Of a stretch of 64,000 nt of DNA, positions 49,701 to 63,300 are shown in pieces. The stretch comes from Malurus cyaneus samueli (taxonomy: Eukaryota; Chordata; Aves; Passeriformes; Maluridae), in contig CM019218.1 of the NCBI GenBank assembly GCA_009741485.1, forward strand, positions 28,074,115 to 28,138,114, given 5' to 3'. The notes beneath the pieces were generated by a model that searched no databases, was not told where the DNA came from, and was given only the letters and a program-made list of their open reading frames with translations. Made by a program: the position numbers and the translations under genes. The stretch's first letter is position 1. The number at the start of each line of letters is the position of its first letter.

Positions 49701-52700
49701 AAGTTTCTCAGAAACAGTGTGTGTAACATATAAAAATGATAATTCTGGATTTGTTATATGCTGATCTCCTTCTCTGCTTTCTGAACTCATTGCCATAGTC
49801 GCTTTAAAAGGATAAGCTTTTAGAACCATGACTCATTCAGATACAAGTTAATTACTTGTGACTTTTGTGAGCAAGTATGAACAAAGGAGAGTAGAACAGG
49901 CACAGACTTATGCAATTTAGAAAGAACATTTCTACACTTTAGTTTGAAAAGCTGTGTTACTAAAAATGTTACTGCCATTGAAGCTTTCCAGTGTAATACC
50001 ACTGAGACTGCAACATTTTCCCTTGATAGCAGCCTAATCACTACTGGATAGGAAATTAGTTTTGAAACAGGTGTTTGCTGTCCTTTTCATGTTGTTGTGC
50101 TTGCTACAAGGGAATTACTGAGTGCAGGTCAAGCCAACCATTGTTCTGCTATTCCAACTGAGAAATGGCTCCTTCTAGCAAGATAGTTTTGGAAATTACC
50201 ACTATGGTAAGAAAATGTATCCGTGTTCTGCAGTATGTATGTATACTTTTCAAATGGCTAAACCTTGTTAAGAGGATGTCATTTTTTGTTGGCTCTATTT
50301 CAGAGCTGAATCAACTTTCAGTACCACCTTTGGTTCAGTGTTTAGCTTTCTAGCAAAGCATATCCAAACCTTTACAGATGCAGTGGTCTGCTAGGAATGT
50401 GCTGGAGCCAAAGTTGATGCATGTCTTAAAACTCTATTTTGAAACGAAAATGATGGTTTTACTTTACTGCTACCCTGCCATGTGAGGCCAACAGACTGCA
50501 TACATGAGGACTTTTGGAGCTGGGGAGCAATTGAGTTAGGAGCATCAGGTGCTCCCACTGCTGCCTCTAGTTAGCACAAAGCAGAGAGGAAACCCAAGAA
50601 AATTCACCACTGATTGCAGCTATTGTTGGACTCTGAGTCCCTGTCTCTGCTCATCCTGCCACTGTGATTACCCTGTTTGCCCCTGCAAACATTTTTGGCT
50701 CAGCAAAGTTACCTCTGTGGTAGTTTTGGGCAAACCCACACTCGCTGAGGTCTCACTTCTCTTGGACGGATTTTAACATTCACAGAGTCTTTTGTTTGGT
50801 GGGCTTTTTGTCCCTTTTTACTTTTCTATGCAATGATATAAATTCTCTGACAGAGTTTATACTGAACGTTGTCTCCCTGTGGAGCTTCTTTGCTTTACTT
50901 GAAGGTCATCAAATCAAATAGTTTAACTGTATTTTGTTTTAGGGGATGAATGCTTTTGTTTGGATTATGAATTAATGTATGTTTCAAGCCAATAAATATA
51001 ATGAGGTGATATGCTTTGGGGTATGTATTTCTCACTACCTAGAGAGGTAAGGAAGTTCAGACTGTATTCCTCTAATGGACAGCATTTAAAATGTGAGGTC
51101 TAGAAGGTAAGGACTGTCACCCTTGACTGATCATGCATTGGTCATTGCAGGATGCAAGAGATCAGTTATGGAGAAGATACATGCTGGATTCATTCATATA
51201 GTTTCTTCTTATGTTCAGAATTAGAAAAGTTAATTATATGTGGTTTTAGTATTCATTATTTCATTGCAATCACATTTTGATCAATACCCTTTCAATAAAA
51301 GCATTTTAAAGAAAACTGTGCATGCAGTAGAGATGATAGATGGAGACACAAATAAAGTCCTGCCTGATTTCAAGTTTTAAGTGATTTATCTTGCTAAAGG
51401 CTGCATACTTAGTGCAGCTAACCACTTTGGTTAGATTGATACAGTTGTTGTTTTAGAGCTTGTCCAAATAGCCTTTTATGTTGCAATCAAGTAATAGATG
51501 CAAGATTGACAAGTTACAAAGAAAAGGAGCTTTCAGTCAACAAACAGACTAAAATCCATTATTGTGGTGTGTACACTGTGTCCTGGACCTGTAAACACAT
51601 CTTCATTGATCCCATAGAAAGATAGAAATATCTCCTCTTGTATAGTTCAATCAAGACCCTTTTCACAGAGGCAAAGTGCAAACAATATTGAAAAAGCAGA
51701 AAAAGACTGACATTACAGTCAAACAGTAAATAATGGTTGTGCTCAGGAAGCCTATCTATAACATTTCAAACTGCTGTCAGCTCAGATGAAATGTATAACC
51801 TCTCTATTACAACCTTAAGAAAGATCAAAACACAGGTACCGTACATTCCCCTTACTGTCATACCCTTTTTACCAACTGACTAAATCAATAAGAAAATAAA
51901 TCATCTTTTTTTCCAGTTTTGCATGTTTGTGGGTGTCTTAGATATAAAAAAATCATTGGGGAAAATATTTACTCACTGAATTTTTCTTTAAGTCTGACCA
52001 AAAAAGATTGAAGTATTTTTACCTCCATTTCGTGTGGTTCAGCAAAGGCATACCAGGCAGATGACCCGATAATATTGTTCTTCTATTATTTTGTTTAATA
52101 AATTTTATCATGTACATAAAGATTATAATTAAAACTATATTTATAGTCAGAATTTTATCATATAATTAATAAAATGCATATTCTATGTCTTTGCATTTTT
52201 GGTCTAGAAACCACACACAATGAGTTCACAGCAAGTGCACCACCCTGGCAAATGACTGGCTTAGCCACCCCTTTCACTCCACATCCCCAAATCCCATTTA
52301 AATCCTTATTTGAAACCTTAAGTGGAATTGAAATCTAGCATAAGCTTTGGTCTCTCTCAACAGCGGCAGTGAATTTTATGCATATTGCACCAGGTGGTGC
52401 TCGTAACTGTAAGGTTCTGCCCAAGGATTAAACATGGTCTATAAAAAGATTAATTTGCTATTTAAAGTTAATATTGCTCATCTTGAAGTGTAATCTAGAC
52501 GGTAGGAAGCTGGTTCTCACTTTCTCAAACACTAAAAAGGGGCCTTTATGTAATGAATAATTACAGCCTCTGGCTAAGGTCACTGGAAATCTGTCCTACA
52601 GGAAACTTGTGCAAATGCGTGGAATTATGATGTCTTTTGGAAATATTCTTTTAAGAATTGGATTGGAGGGCAATAGCCATTGCTGGCTCACAACTTAGGA

Positions 52701-52871
52701 GGTACTGCAGGGGACTGTGAATACCCTGCTTTATTAATCTTCTTCTGCAGAAGAATTGCAGGCACCTTTTCTTTGCAACATCAGGGTGAAAATTTGTTTA
52801 GCAGTATTTGGTGAGAAAGTAATAATAGCATTTTCTTGAGCCAAGTAACCTAAATCCACTTGGCAGGTATT
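46767..52871. other. long non-coding stretch, no gene seen
   Basis: AT-rich unique sequence with chance ORFs below 90 codons. A motif at 48361-48395 (GCTTCCATTGACTTGACTGG) resembles the palindromic repeat core at 56.1 kb. Nothing else recognisable. Confidence 0.6.
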
Positions 52872-53138
52872 ACAGAATCACAGAGTGCTTGATGTTGGAA
52901 GGAACCTCTGGTGGTCATTTAGTCCAGGCTCTCAGCTCGAGCAGGGCCACCTAGAGACAATTGCCAGGACCATGTTCAGATGGCTTTAGAACATCTCCAG
53001 GATCAGAGATGCATCCACAATGTCCCTGGGCAGCTTGTGCCAGTGGGCAGGCATCCTCATAGTGAAAAAGTGTCTCCTGTTTTGGAGGAACATCCTGTAT
53101 TTCAGTTTGCGCCCATTGCTCCGGTCCTGTCACCAGCC
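52872..53138 (-). mobile_element. CR1 LINE, 3' fragment with end of ORF2 (minus orientation)
   Basis: Opens with ACAGAATCACAGAGTG and continues TTGGAAGGAACCTCTGGTGG, TCATTTAGTCCAGGCTCTC and GAGCAGGGCCACCTAGAG, the standard order of the avian CR1 3' region in reverse. Read on the minus strand from about 53110, the C-terminal end of the CR1 ORF2 protein is still recognisable: FFTMRMPAHWHKLPRDIVDA, where family members have a HWNRLPREVVDA-like motif. The frame then meets a stop. 5'-truncated at about 53138, as typical for CR1. It is moderately diverged and clearly younger than the copies at 12655 and 28029. Confidence 0.95.
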
Positions 53139-56115
53139 ATTGCCATTTTTCATTATCTTTTATTGCTATGTTTCTTGCTTTCTATCTAGAAACAGTAAGT
53201 ATGGGATATCTTACAAGACAAGTCCCTTTTTTAATAATTCTTTTTTGTTTCACAATCCAAGTGACCTAACTGTTGAGGGAAATTTCAAATCCTGGCTACA
53301 TTGACACTGAGGGTAATGAGACTTTTGCCAAGCCTGCAGTAGGGCTGAAAATCTTTGAATCATCAGATCCATCCTGCTTTATCATTTGCTTAGCAATATC
53401 TGACTTCCTCACAGGATGGAAGATATTGTGACCCTAGATTAAGTTTTTAATACATCCAAATATTTAAAGTCCTTTCAATAGAGCAAAAGACAATAATTAT
53501 TTTGTATTATTATTGTAAATAGAAGATAAAAGATAACAGTATTTTCATTATGACAATTTGTAGGGAAAAATTATAGAAAAATGATAGTGTATGTTACATA
53601 TTACAGCTGTTTAGAGTCAAGGAGGGGGAGAGAATGAGAAATTTACCATTAAATCAGCAGAAAGCAGGATGAATAAATGAGTGGATGATTAAATAACCAC
53701 ATCAAGAATTTTGAGCAAAAATATGGGTGGGTTCCTTACCAGGTAGGTGTTGCATGAATTACTAGATGTGGTTGTGTGGCCTATGCCAGGGAGAAGTCAG
53801 ATCAGGCTGCACTTAATGACCGTGTGTTTAATTAAGCCTGAACTTTGCACTAAAGTTTCCTGTTTCCTGTTTACTCATGGGTGGCTTGTAACAGCTCGCT
53901 TTTCTGTTCATTAGTAACTCTGTTAAATGAATTTATTTACTCCCATACCTCTCTACTGAAGGCAGTTCAGATGGAGTGAAAATGTCCATGGAGTATAATA
54001 ATTCCTGCAGTTGCTTCCACAGTAAAGCTCTGGCTATTCAATTAAGGGAGTCAATAGATTATGGCATCTTTTGCTCAAAAATTTTTATGGGAAAATTGAG
54101 ATTATTAATAGTTTACAGCCTTACAATAGACTTTGGGGGGAAAAAAAAAGAAAACCAAAAAAAGGTGTGCAAGGTTAGGACAACTCACAATGCAGCAAGC
54201 ACTTGCCTGCTTATTATGTGATATCTCTGGTAGATAAAAGGCCTAAATTAAAGACCTTCTTGATCAGTCCGCCTAGGTTGCCTACATTCTATGTAGGAGC
54301 AACAGTACATTGAATCTTTAATTTTTTACAAAACTGGGCTAATTGACAAAGGTTTGTCCTGCTCAGATATGAATCAGATAGTTGAAATTTTCTAGAAAAT
54401 GTGACCCTAAAGTTAATCAAAGGCTTGAACTTTTGAGTAACTCTCATATGGGTGCAATGGACACTCCCTTACTGATATTTGGAAACGAATAATCTTTCTC
54501 TTATTAATTTTATTTCCTTGGGGTTTTCCCCTTCTTACCATGAAAATCCTCGGAAAGTGTTGGTTTCCTCTTGTTGCACAGCCAGGTGGAGGGAGACCTG
54601 TTAAAATCAAGAATAATGTGTATCCCAAACTCCAGCTATAGGCAAGCATGAGGTCTAAAACTCAAGTATAATTCTGATAGTTGTGCTATGCTTGCTTATT
54701 TTATCCTTCCATAAAAATTAACCAGAGATAAGACTGTGCTGTTAAGCACTCAGTTGAAGCACTGAGTGTAGAAACACACTTATCCTAGGTGACCTCTACA
54801 GAAAATGGAGGCAGCAAGCACCCCAAAGTGGAATTCAATTCATCTGAGATCTGAGCTGCCTTTTGGCAGTGCCTATCAGTCTTCATCGATAGTATAGAGA
54901 GCCTCGGGACAAATGTACATCTAAATCCATCCACCTAACTTAGGTGCTCCAGTCAAACACTGAATATTAAGTGGCATAAACCTGAGCACAGTGAATTGTG
55001 TAAATTCTCACTGATATTTAATCCAGCCCTGTCACAGACCAAGGTCATTATAATAATAAAAGTGAATTACAGTCATTTTTGCATAGACACACATATCAGA
55101 TAGCCTCAAGCGGTACTATGTATAATAATTAAACAGATACTAACCAAAATAGCATATTCAGTTGGAAAAACAAGTAATGCAACGTATGAATATTGTTGCT
55201 GGCATCAAATTTTGTGTGCATATTGATTTCTTAATTAAGGGAAGAAATACATATAATTTTTAATATGAACAGGGTTTTTGTATTACTTCTGGCCTTTCAA
55301 CAATTTTTTTTTTAAAATCAAATGATAGAAATTGCTTCTAGCTCCCCTTCCAATTTTCTGTTATGATTTGTTTTTAGCCAGCTAACAATAAACCTTCCTA
55401 TATCTCAGCTTTCATTCAGTTTCTTTCAGTAGCCTTTTCTTTATTGTTGTGTGACATAAGCCTAGATAATGGATTTAGGATTTTAGCACTGGACCAGTGC
55501 TGTAAAATGCACAGTGTAGCATGTTCAGCCTCTGAGAGAGAGACACCGACATGAAATAATTGATAAACTATCTCTGCTGGGTGATCCTTGTTTGAGGTAC
55601 ACTCACTGCTGCGCTCTCACAGACAAGGCGGATAGCTACGAAACAAAGTCCTTGAAAAATTGCTTGGATTTCATATAACACCCAAGAACAATATGACTTC
55701 CAATAGTCAGTAATGCAGTAAGAATTTTGTAGCTTGCCTTCTGTAAAAAATATCAATCATTTGTGATTGAAAAATGAATCTGTAAAGTTAACCTACTCTG
55801 TCAAATTTGATTTATTCAGAGGTAAACAACATTCCAAGAGGATTTAGTGTGCCTGTGTTTAGCAAAGGGGTATGTTCAGGTTGTGGCACTACATAGATTG
55901 AATGTCCAAACATTTAAAAACTCTTTTATCACTGGCCTGAATACAAAAACGACAGCCTTCATTTGGTGACCTTAGAATGTCCCTGCTATTTGTTATGGGC
56001 TTTCTGTATTTAGTTTAACCTTCCATCATGTTGGGGTTAAATAAATGACAAGTTGTTATTTTTCTGATTTTGAGATTAATATTGAGCCATTAAGCTATAA
56101 ACATATTGAGCAAGA
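53139..56115. other. AT-rich non-coding stretch
   Basis: No gene or repeat family recognised. A short inverted repeat (CACTCAGT / ACTGAGTG, 54747-54768) is present. Confidence 0.6.
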
Positions 56116-56198
56116 TCTCAAGCCAGTGTAAATCAGCATAGCTTCATTGTTTCCAGTGGAGCTTTGCTGAATTGCATCAGCTGAAGAGCTATCCTGTT
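56116..56198. mobile_element. palindromic MITE-like ancient repeat relic
   Basis: CAGTGTAAATCAGCATAGC, TTCATTG, TTTC, CAGTGGA, GCTTTGCTGA, ATTGCATCAGCTG forms an imperfect palindrome of about 40 bp. It resembles a common ancient sauropsid interspersed repeat built around CTCCATTGACTTCAATGGAG flanked by TGTAAATCAG / CTGATTTACA arms. I know it as a pattern rather than by a certain family name. The arms have diverged, so it is old. Confidence 0.5.
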
Positions 56199-59100
56199 AT
56201 TTGGAACAGTGCTGTGTCTTGCTTTCATACACAGCTTTTGGCTGGAATGTTTAATCTGTAAATCACAATATTGTCACTCTATTTCTTATCCTAAGCTCTG
56301 CCTGCTCATTCAAACATGTCTTTGCTCTTGCAGCTGTTTTTCCCTTCTCCTTTCCTTCACTTCCGCACATTTGGAAACCAAATAGTAATCCAGGTATATA
56401 CTGATATTTTTGAACAGCAGAATTTTGGAGTGGTAACTCCAACTGTGCTCTTACAAATGTGGACCACATTTAAAGAAAAAATAATCAAGGCCTGAGGTCA
56501 ATTTCCCCACTATATTTACAACTGAAATTTCCATATGTGTGCATGCAAATGGAGTGTCTCAATGCAAAACCCGTGAGATGGGTGTCTGCCTAAAACAGAC
56601 GGATGGTAATTACATGCAGAAATGTCACAGAGCAATTGCGCACAGACCTGTAGCCTCCCTTTCAGCTGCATTTACCCTTTGAACTATTTCCCTTCTTTAG
56701 GGCACAGTAAATCCTTATAACTTCTTGTCTTGAGGAAAACAAGCAAACGCGCAGATTCTGTATTCTTTCATTGTTTATTTTTATTTGCAACAGGCATGTG
56801 GTTGCTGTTACTGTCAGGAGAAAAGTAGAAAAAGAATTTACATGCAGACACACTTTTCCAAATCTCCAGCACAATGTGTCCGTGTGCTCAGTATCTTCAA
56901 GCTTTTAGGTACTGTTTCCAATTAACCTGACGTTGTCTCAAATCACATGGAGCCCTTTGTACTCCGATTGCAGAAAAGTGTATGCCTGACCTGCTACTTT
57001 GAAATTACAGCACTCAAGTCTGCGGCCTTATGGTTCAGGGAGTCGTGAAAGGGGGGTGTTTCTATCAGACAAGTGGCAGTAGTCTGTGGTTATGCCAGTA
57101 TTAAAGCAACTTAAAACAATTGCGTCTAAAAGCAAAATGATCTTCGAATGAACAGACAAGGAAATACATCAATTATTGTAAAAATTTTTTTTTTTTCTTC
57201 ATGTCACTAATATCAAACTAGAAAGAAAGAAAGCAAGTTAAATTGTATTTCTGTTGATTTTAAAATATTTATACAATTGTGTTTCAATGTTTTTGATAAA
57301 TGATACATGCTTATGCTAATTTTAGTTTTATCATATTTATAAGTCTGTCTTAATATACAAAGCAAATTTCCCTCACAAACATGTTACAAGTTTCTGGTTT
57401 CTTGTACTCCCTTCTTCCTTTCTTAGCTGTAGTGCAAAACAGGGCCAGAGCTCCTGTTTGAATACTGTATATAATGAATATCCAATATAAATCTAAAAGG
57501 GAATACTTATCACCAGCATAACCAGCATTTTTTTTATTGTAAAAGCCTTTCACAATTTAAATACAATTCTAAAATTAAGTTGCTTCAAGGAAACTGTTGG
57601 GCATGGCTTTAGCGCAGGTGTATGGCAGAACAAATACTGTGTGCTTTTGACTATGTTTGTGAGAACTTCAAAGAGTGCGTGAAATAGATGGGTGCTTATG
57701 CTTGCATGTAGAATAATAAATATAAAAATCATGTATTTATGAACCTTTTCACTTCTATAGGGGTTTTTTTTGAGTCTATCTGGTTGTGCATCTTTTGTTC
57801 ATCCAGGTCCCTAAAATACATATATACATCTATACAAAATACAAAATACATTTATTCATGCAGCACAATGTCAGATGCTTCCTCCCAGAAATAGCCAGCC
57901 ATGCACGGACGGTCTCGTGGGTCAGTGTGTTGCCTGGCTGTAGAAGATGACCCCAGTTTCTTCAAAATATGTTTAGTTTGCACATTGGTACAGTGTCATG
58001 TTATGTTTTTTGTATTTTCTGGGTAAGAAAACACATTTTAAACAGTCACTAATTCTCTTTTTTTTATTTTAATTTTTTTTTCTGTGGAATGACAAAAAAA
58101 TATGCTTGCCATTAACAGGACTTACTTCAGGTTTACCTGCTCAGAGTTCTCTTCTGAAAAAGAAGAAAATAACAAATGCATCATTGCATCAATGCACCAT
58201 TTATGAAAACTGTAGGATTGATTACACACAGGTGTTGCAAGAAGATGGATCCCTGAAAAGCACATTATTTGTGACCTGTGATACTATTGCTGTTCATATT
58301 CCTGGGCCTTTCATATAGCAGACATTAAAACTGAGTTTCAGTGTGACCTGATTTGTACTGCAATGTTTCTCAAACAATGAAAGGATACCATACTAATGTA
58401 TTCTGCCACTAAGCCCCTTTGTTCATTCTCACATGTAAAATTGTGCACAGAAATTCAGTTTTGGTGTCATTCCCTTTATCATCTTCAGTGCAGGTGGCTG
58501 AGTTGAGCTGAGAGCTTGAACAATCCCAGGCATGACACATGTTCATTCCAGCACCACACGTGGCGATGAGGCCGCTTGGAGCTGACCAGCCACTTGCCTT
58601 GGAAGCCTTTCCTCATAGTGGGGGAGCTCACGTAAAGAGATTTCTCTGTGGTGACCTCCAGTCCCATTCAGCCACTGTTTTCCAGCAAGAAGTGATTTTC
58701 TTGTCATGAATATTCATTTCTTGTTCTTCAGTGTGTAAGTCTGCGTTTCATTACGCTGACATTTTGCACTGATGGACCCAGCATCCTGTGCCATCTTGAC
58801 TGCTCGTCATGGCTTTCCTGATCTCTGTGTTACCTGCCACTTCTATCAACCCTGATCATTTATTTACTGCCATAAGGAGGGTGCAAATTTTAAATGGGGT
58901 CAAGCCCAGTGCCAGTTTCCCTTACTAGAAACACCCCAATTTTGTGGTAATTCTTTGCTGAAAACCTGTGGGATGTGTCTGCATGTCAGTTATTGTCCAC
59001 TTAACCGCATAGCTTGCCCTGCCTTAAACTTTACTGTTTAATGGACAAACCTGTTTAGTGGACAAAGCTTATTTGGTTTAATATCTATATCAACCTGTAT

Positions 59101-60229
59101 CTGTATATATCAGCAACGTAATATCTATTTTTCATACCTGTAACAATTGTGTGAATTTCTCAAACCTTTCCTTTTAAAAATAGATGTATTAGTCTCCATT
59201 TTTTCTGGCTTTTTATCTGTGTCCTCTGCCAGTCACTTCTGAAAACAGTTGCTGATTTTGACTGAATTTCATGGATGGTATCTATTGGATAGGATGACAA
59301 ATCAAAAATATATTTGAGATCCCAAGTGAAGAAGAAGACTTCTTTGATAATTCAGATCTTAAAAGACACCAGAAAACACATCTGGAGGAGATGCTCATTA
59401 CTGACCTCAGTGCACCTGGGGTCTGCACTATTATTGATAATAGAGTCAACAGTGGAGAAATCCATGAAGAAACAAGTTTCATTGCTTCTGATGATGAATA
59501 GTTTAATGGCATTTTTGCCACTATTCACAAATAAGAAAAATAGAGACATTTCATAAATTATTGCTTGGAATGCCCCAGAGAGAAGGTAAAACAAGTGCTA
59601 ATACATGAATGTGGAGTTCTGCAGAAAAATTTCTTCAAATCAATCTGGGAAGGAGAGTTTCCCCACACTTGGCCCCCACACTTGACAGACTTCACCAATT
59701 TTTTGGCAAAGAGATGGATTGATCCACCGACGAGGGGAAAACATTATCTACAGCAAACATAACCACATTCAAATAATACAGTTTGCAACTTCTGTGTTTG
59801 ATCTTGTAAGTAGGATATTCTTTTAGGGCACTGTAAGTCTGAGTGCTATAAAGGCAGAAACATGAAGATAAAACTGCAGAAAAGTGTTTTGCTCATAAAA
59901 GAGATCAGGCAGACTAAAAGAGCTGCTACAAACTTGAGGAGGAAAAATTAACTAAAAACTGATGAATTATGGTGGCTAAAGAGACTCAGCTGGCTAAAAG
60001 AAAACTCTGGTTCATTTTAGAGTTCTGTTTTTTAGTTGTTTACTGTATCTACACAACACTATAAGAATCAGTAGTGGAATTCAGGTTTCAGTGTAAGAAA
60101 TAACTGCAAACTCAGATCCACAGTCCAGTTACCTAAAATACATCTATTACATTGTTTGGTCTAATTGAGTTTTCATGAAAATTTAGATAATTTAATTTGT
60201 AATTACTTTTGTCACATAATACGTAAATG
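56199..60229. other. non-coding stretch; one possible decayed coding remnant near 59.3-59.8 kb
   Basis: Mostly AT-rich unique DNA, with a T run at about 57187-57196. Between 59283 and 59760 consecutive open segments in shifting plus-strand frames give peptide that reads like a degraded protein (findings). No repeat family recognised. Confidence 0.5.
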
Positions 60230-60356
60230 CTCAAGGTGAGGTTGGATGGGGCTCTGAGCCACCAGGTCTAGTGAAAGGTGCCCCCACCCAAGGCAGGGTG
60301 TTGAAACAAGATAACCTTTGAGGTCTCTTCCAACCCAAGCCATAATATGATTTTAT
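60230..60356 (+). mobile_element. CR1 LINE, 3' terminal fragment (plus orientation)
   Basis: GCTCAAGGTGAGGTTGGATG, GGGCTCTGAGCCACCAGGTC, AAGGCAGGGTGTTGAAACAA, GATAACCTTTGAGGTCTCTT and CCAACCCAAGCCATAATATG match the avian CR1 3' untranslated region in sense orientation, ending near the degenerate terminal ATTCTATGA-type repeats (here ATATGATTTTATTA). Only the last ~125 bp are present and there is no coding part. This is the only plus-strand CR1 among the five seen. Confidence 0.93.
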
Positions 60357-63300
60357 TACTTTATATGTGCGTATACAATGGCTTTGTTATTTTCAGCCCA
60401 GTCCCTCATGGATAGTAATCTACATCACAGGGCCACCACATGTAATTCCCTAAATTAGCAGTCTTTCATCAAAAGAGTTTGGTTCAGACTTGGTCTATAG
60501 CAGCAGAGGAGCTGAACTGCTTTCTCTTCACCCCCATTGCTGCTATTTTAAAGCGTGGTGTACCCTGGCTGAGGTCAGGCGCAGGGCAGAGTAAGTGATG
60601 TTACTCTGAGTTTGTGCATTTCCCGTTTCTCAGGTTTGAGGCTGGATGTGCAATGTTCCACCCTTAAAGATTGTCAATGCAGAGACACTGCATGTGTTTA
60701 GAAATAAGAAACATTTTTTTTCTGGTTATTATGTGTAACCATGAATTTTTACTCTGTGAATTACAGTTGTAAAACAGGAGTAGAGTGCTACCCAAAGGCT
60801 GTGGGGTTTATAATTAATAGAGTCAGTCAATGAAAAAATCCTCATCTTTTACTACTCAAATGAAAGGGAAGACTCCCCCTATCATTGTGAATGTAGAAAG
60901 GTATAAAGTGCAGTAACAGCACCAAACACTGACAGACCAGTATCTCATATGCTCTGCTAGGTGGTTGCTACTGGATCTGTCAGGTCTTAATCTCTCTCCT
61001 TCACACTTTCTTCATCATCTCATATTGCAGACTGAAAGCAGGACTCCACTGCTTAACGTGTCTGGTGCAGGATGGGATGCTGGACAGGAGAGAGCAAATG
61101 GCCAGTGTTGTACAAAGGGACTGTGCTTCTTTGTCGTGCCCCAGGCTTATGCAGCATTAAGAGCCATCATCCCACATATTTGGGTGTAGTAGCTCTTCTA
61201 CAATTGCATTAATGAATAACGTGCATCCCTTATGCCCCTCCTCTTGCAGCTGTGGTTCCTATTTACCCCCACTCATGTGATATGGGGTTCTCATGCCTTG
61301 GCATGTTAGAAAGTTAAAAAGTCTGCTTCTGGTTTGTGGAAAACCATAATCATGCAACATCCAAAATAGCACTGTAACTTATTACTATGCAATCAGAGAA
61401 AGTGTCAGGTTTCAACAGCAGAAGGGACAGAATGGGGAACTCAGAGTGGTGATTCTGCTGCTGAGGGGCAGGCTGCAGAGCTACAGCACAGAGTACAGGC
61501 TCCTGAGGGTGTCTAATAAAGCTCTGGTTAACACAACACTGCTTGCTTGTCATGTTACCCAGGGTGGTGACAGGACACATGTGAAGCCCCCAAACCTGCA
61601 GGCAGACCTGGAAATGTAACCATGGATGACAGAGTGCTCACCCCACCATGCTGCTCTGGGGATCTCTGCCAAATGCTAACATGCCTATCAAGGAAGCCTT
61701 GCTGTAATTTAAATGTTCTCTTCAGGGCTGCTTGGTAAGAGACATGAAGAAGTTAACAGTGTTTTTAGCTGAAATAGCTTCCGTGGAGAGTTTTGGTGGG
61801 GAATGTAAAGGAAAATGCACATAGCAAATCACATCCATCACGGATAATCTACAGAGTATTAAATGTAAACACTATATTTGCTGGTACTGATTTTCACTCT
61901 TTTTCCCTCTTTCTTTTCTGTGTTAATACAGTAGAATAGACTTTAAAAGAACCTACGTTGGTTTAACGTTTATTTCAAAAGGAATTCCTTTTATACTCTT
62001 TGGAACAATGTACATTGTAACTTTCAAAGTACAATGCTTGCAGTGCTGACATGTTCATTGGCTTCAAGAGCGCCACAAACCCAGTTTTATTTAGCTTGTG
62101 GTGTTTATCAGGTTGTAGGCTTTGTTGGGGTTTTTTTTTTGCAGAATATGCAAAATGGATCAAAAGTGTGATTTCATCAAAATAGAAATATCATGCAGAT
62201 CTTTGTGTGTGTAAAATAGATGTGGACTGATATTATCTGACTTTTTCCACACATAGACCACATCACCACTCTATAGAATATTTACAATATACTCCTTGAT
62301 CAATATTGTAACAATTACAGAAAATGCATGGTACATATAGTAGGGAAAGAGCATAAATTGAATGACTTTGTTTACTTGAATAGTCCCTGAGCAAATTGTA
62401 GTCCATGAGAAAAAAAAAAATCCATCATTTCAAACCATTTTGCACAATTGACAGCCCCAGGAGAGGAAAAGATTAAGGAACAGAAAGATTCTCTACCTTG
62501 ATAGTAGAGAGGACTCACTTGTTTTCCCTTTGCTTACCATCATTAGCTTGGAGCTGCAGACTGTATTATTCAATTATTGTACATATCTGGTAAATTACTT
62601 TGAAATGTCGTGATGTTTCAAAGCACTGTGCAAACTGGGTTTTGTGTTGCACAGGACAGTTGCTTATTATTGTGGTTACCAAGTTTCTGTGTGGCAGGAC
62701 CCAATGTGCAGTACTTAGAAAAAATTATAGACTTAGACTGACACTTAATCTATTGAGTGCCCCGTGTAAGGTACATGGTGCCGGCACATTCCATATGATC
62801 TTGCGAATGGGAATCAGGAGCTGAGGCATCCTGGTTTTTCTAGTAATAGGACTTTCTAAAATAAATATTCTATATTTTTCTTTATTCTAATAGTAGTTTC
62901 TTCTAAAGCAGATCTATATTTTTAAATCAACAGGGGGACATCTTTTTTACCATAAAAAAATAGGTCCTTTTCTTTCAGATATACTTTATTCTTCAGCACT
63001 TCCTATTTCCAAATCTATAGAAATAAACGTACCCATGCCCTAATAGAAAAAAGAAAAGTTTCTTTGTATAACAGAAAATTGTTTTTGAACCTTCTAGATT
63101 TTGTTGCTGTTGGAATGTATATACAACATCATAGTATTTTTTAGTAAGAATGGTCTGAATATTGAATGCATCTGAAGAGGCAATTAAAATCTAAAATAAT
63201 TAAGAAATTGTTAAATTCACTTATACTAGCGGTCTCTTACTTGTAAGTTTTAACAAACAATAAAAAATACAAAACGCTTCATTGCTTAAAAATTTACATG

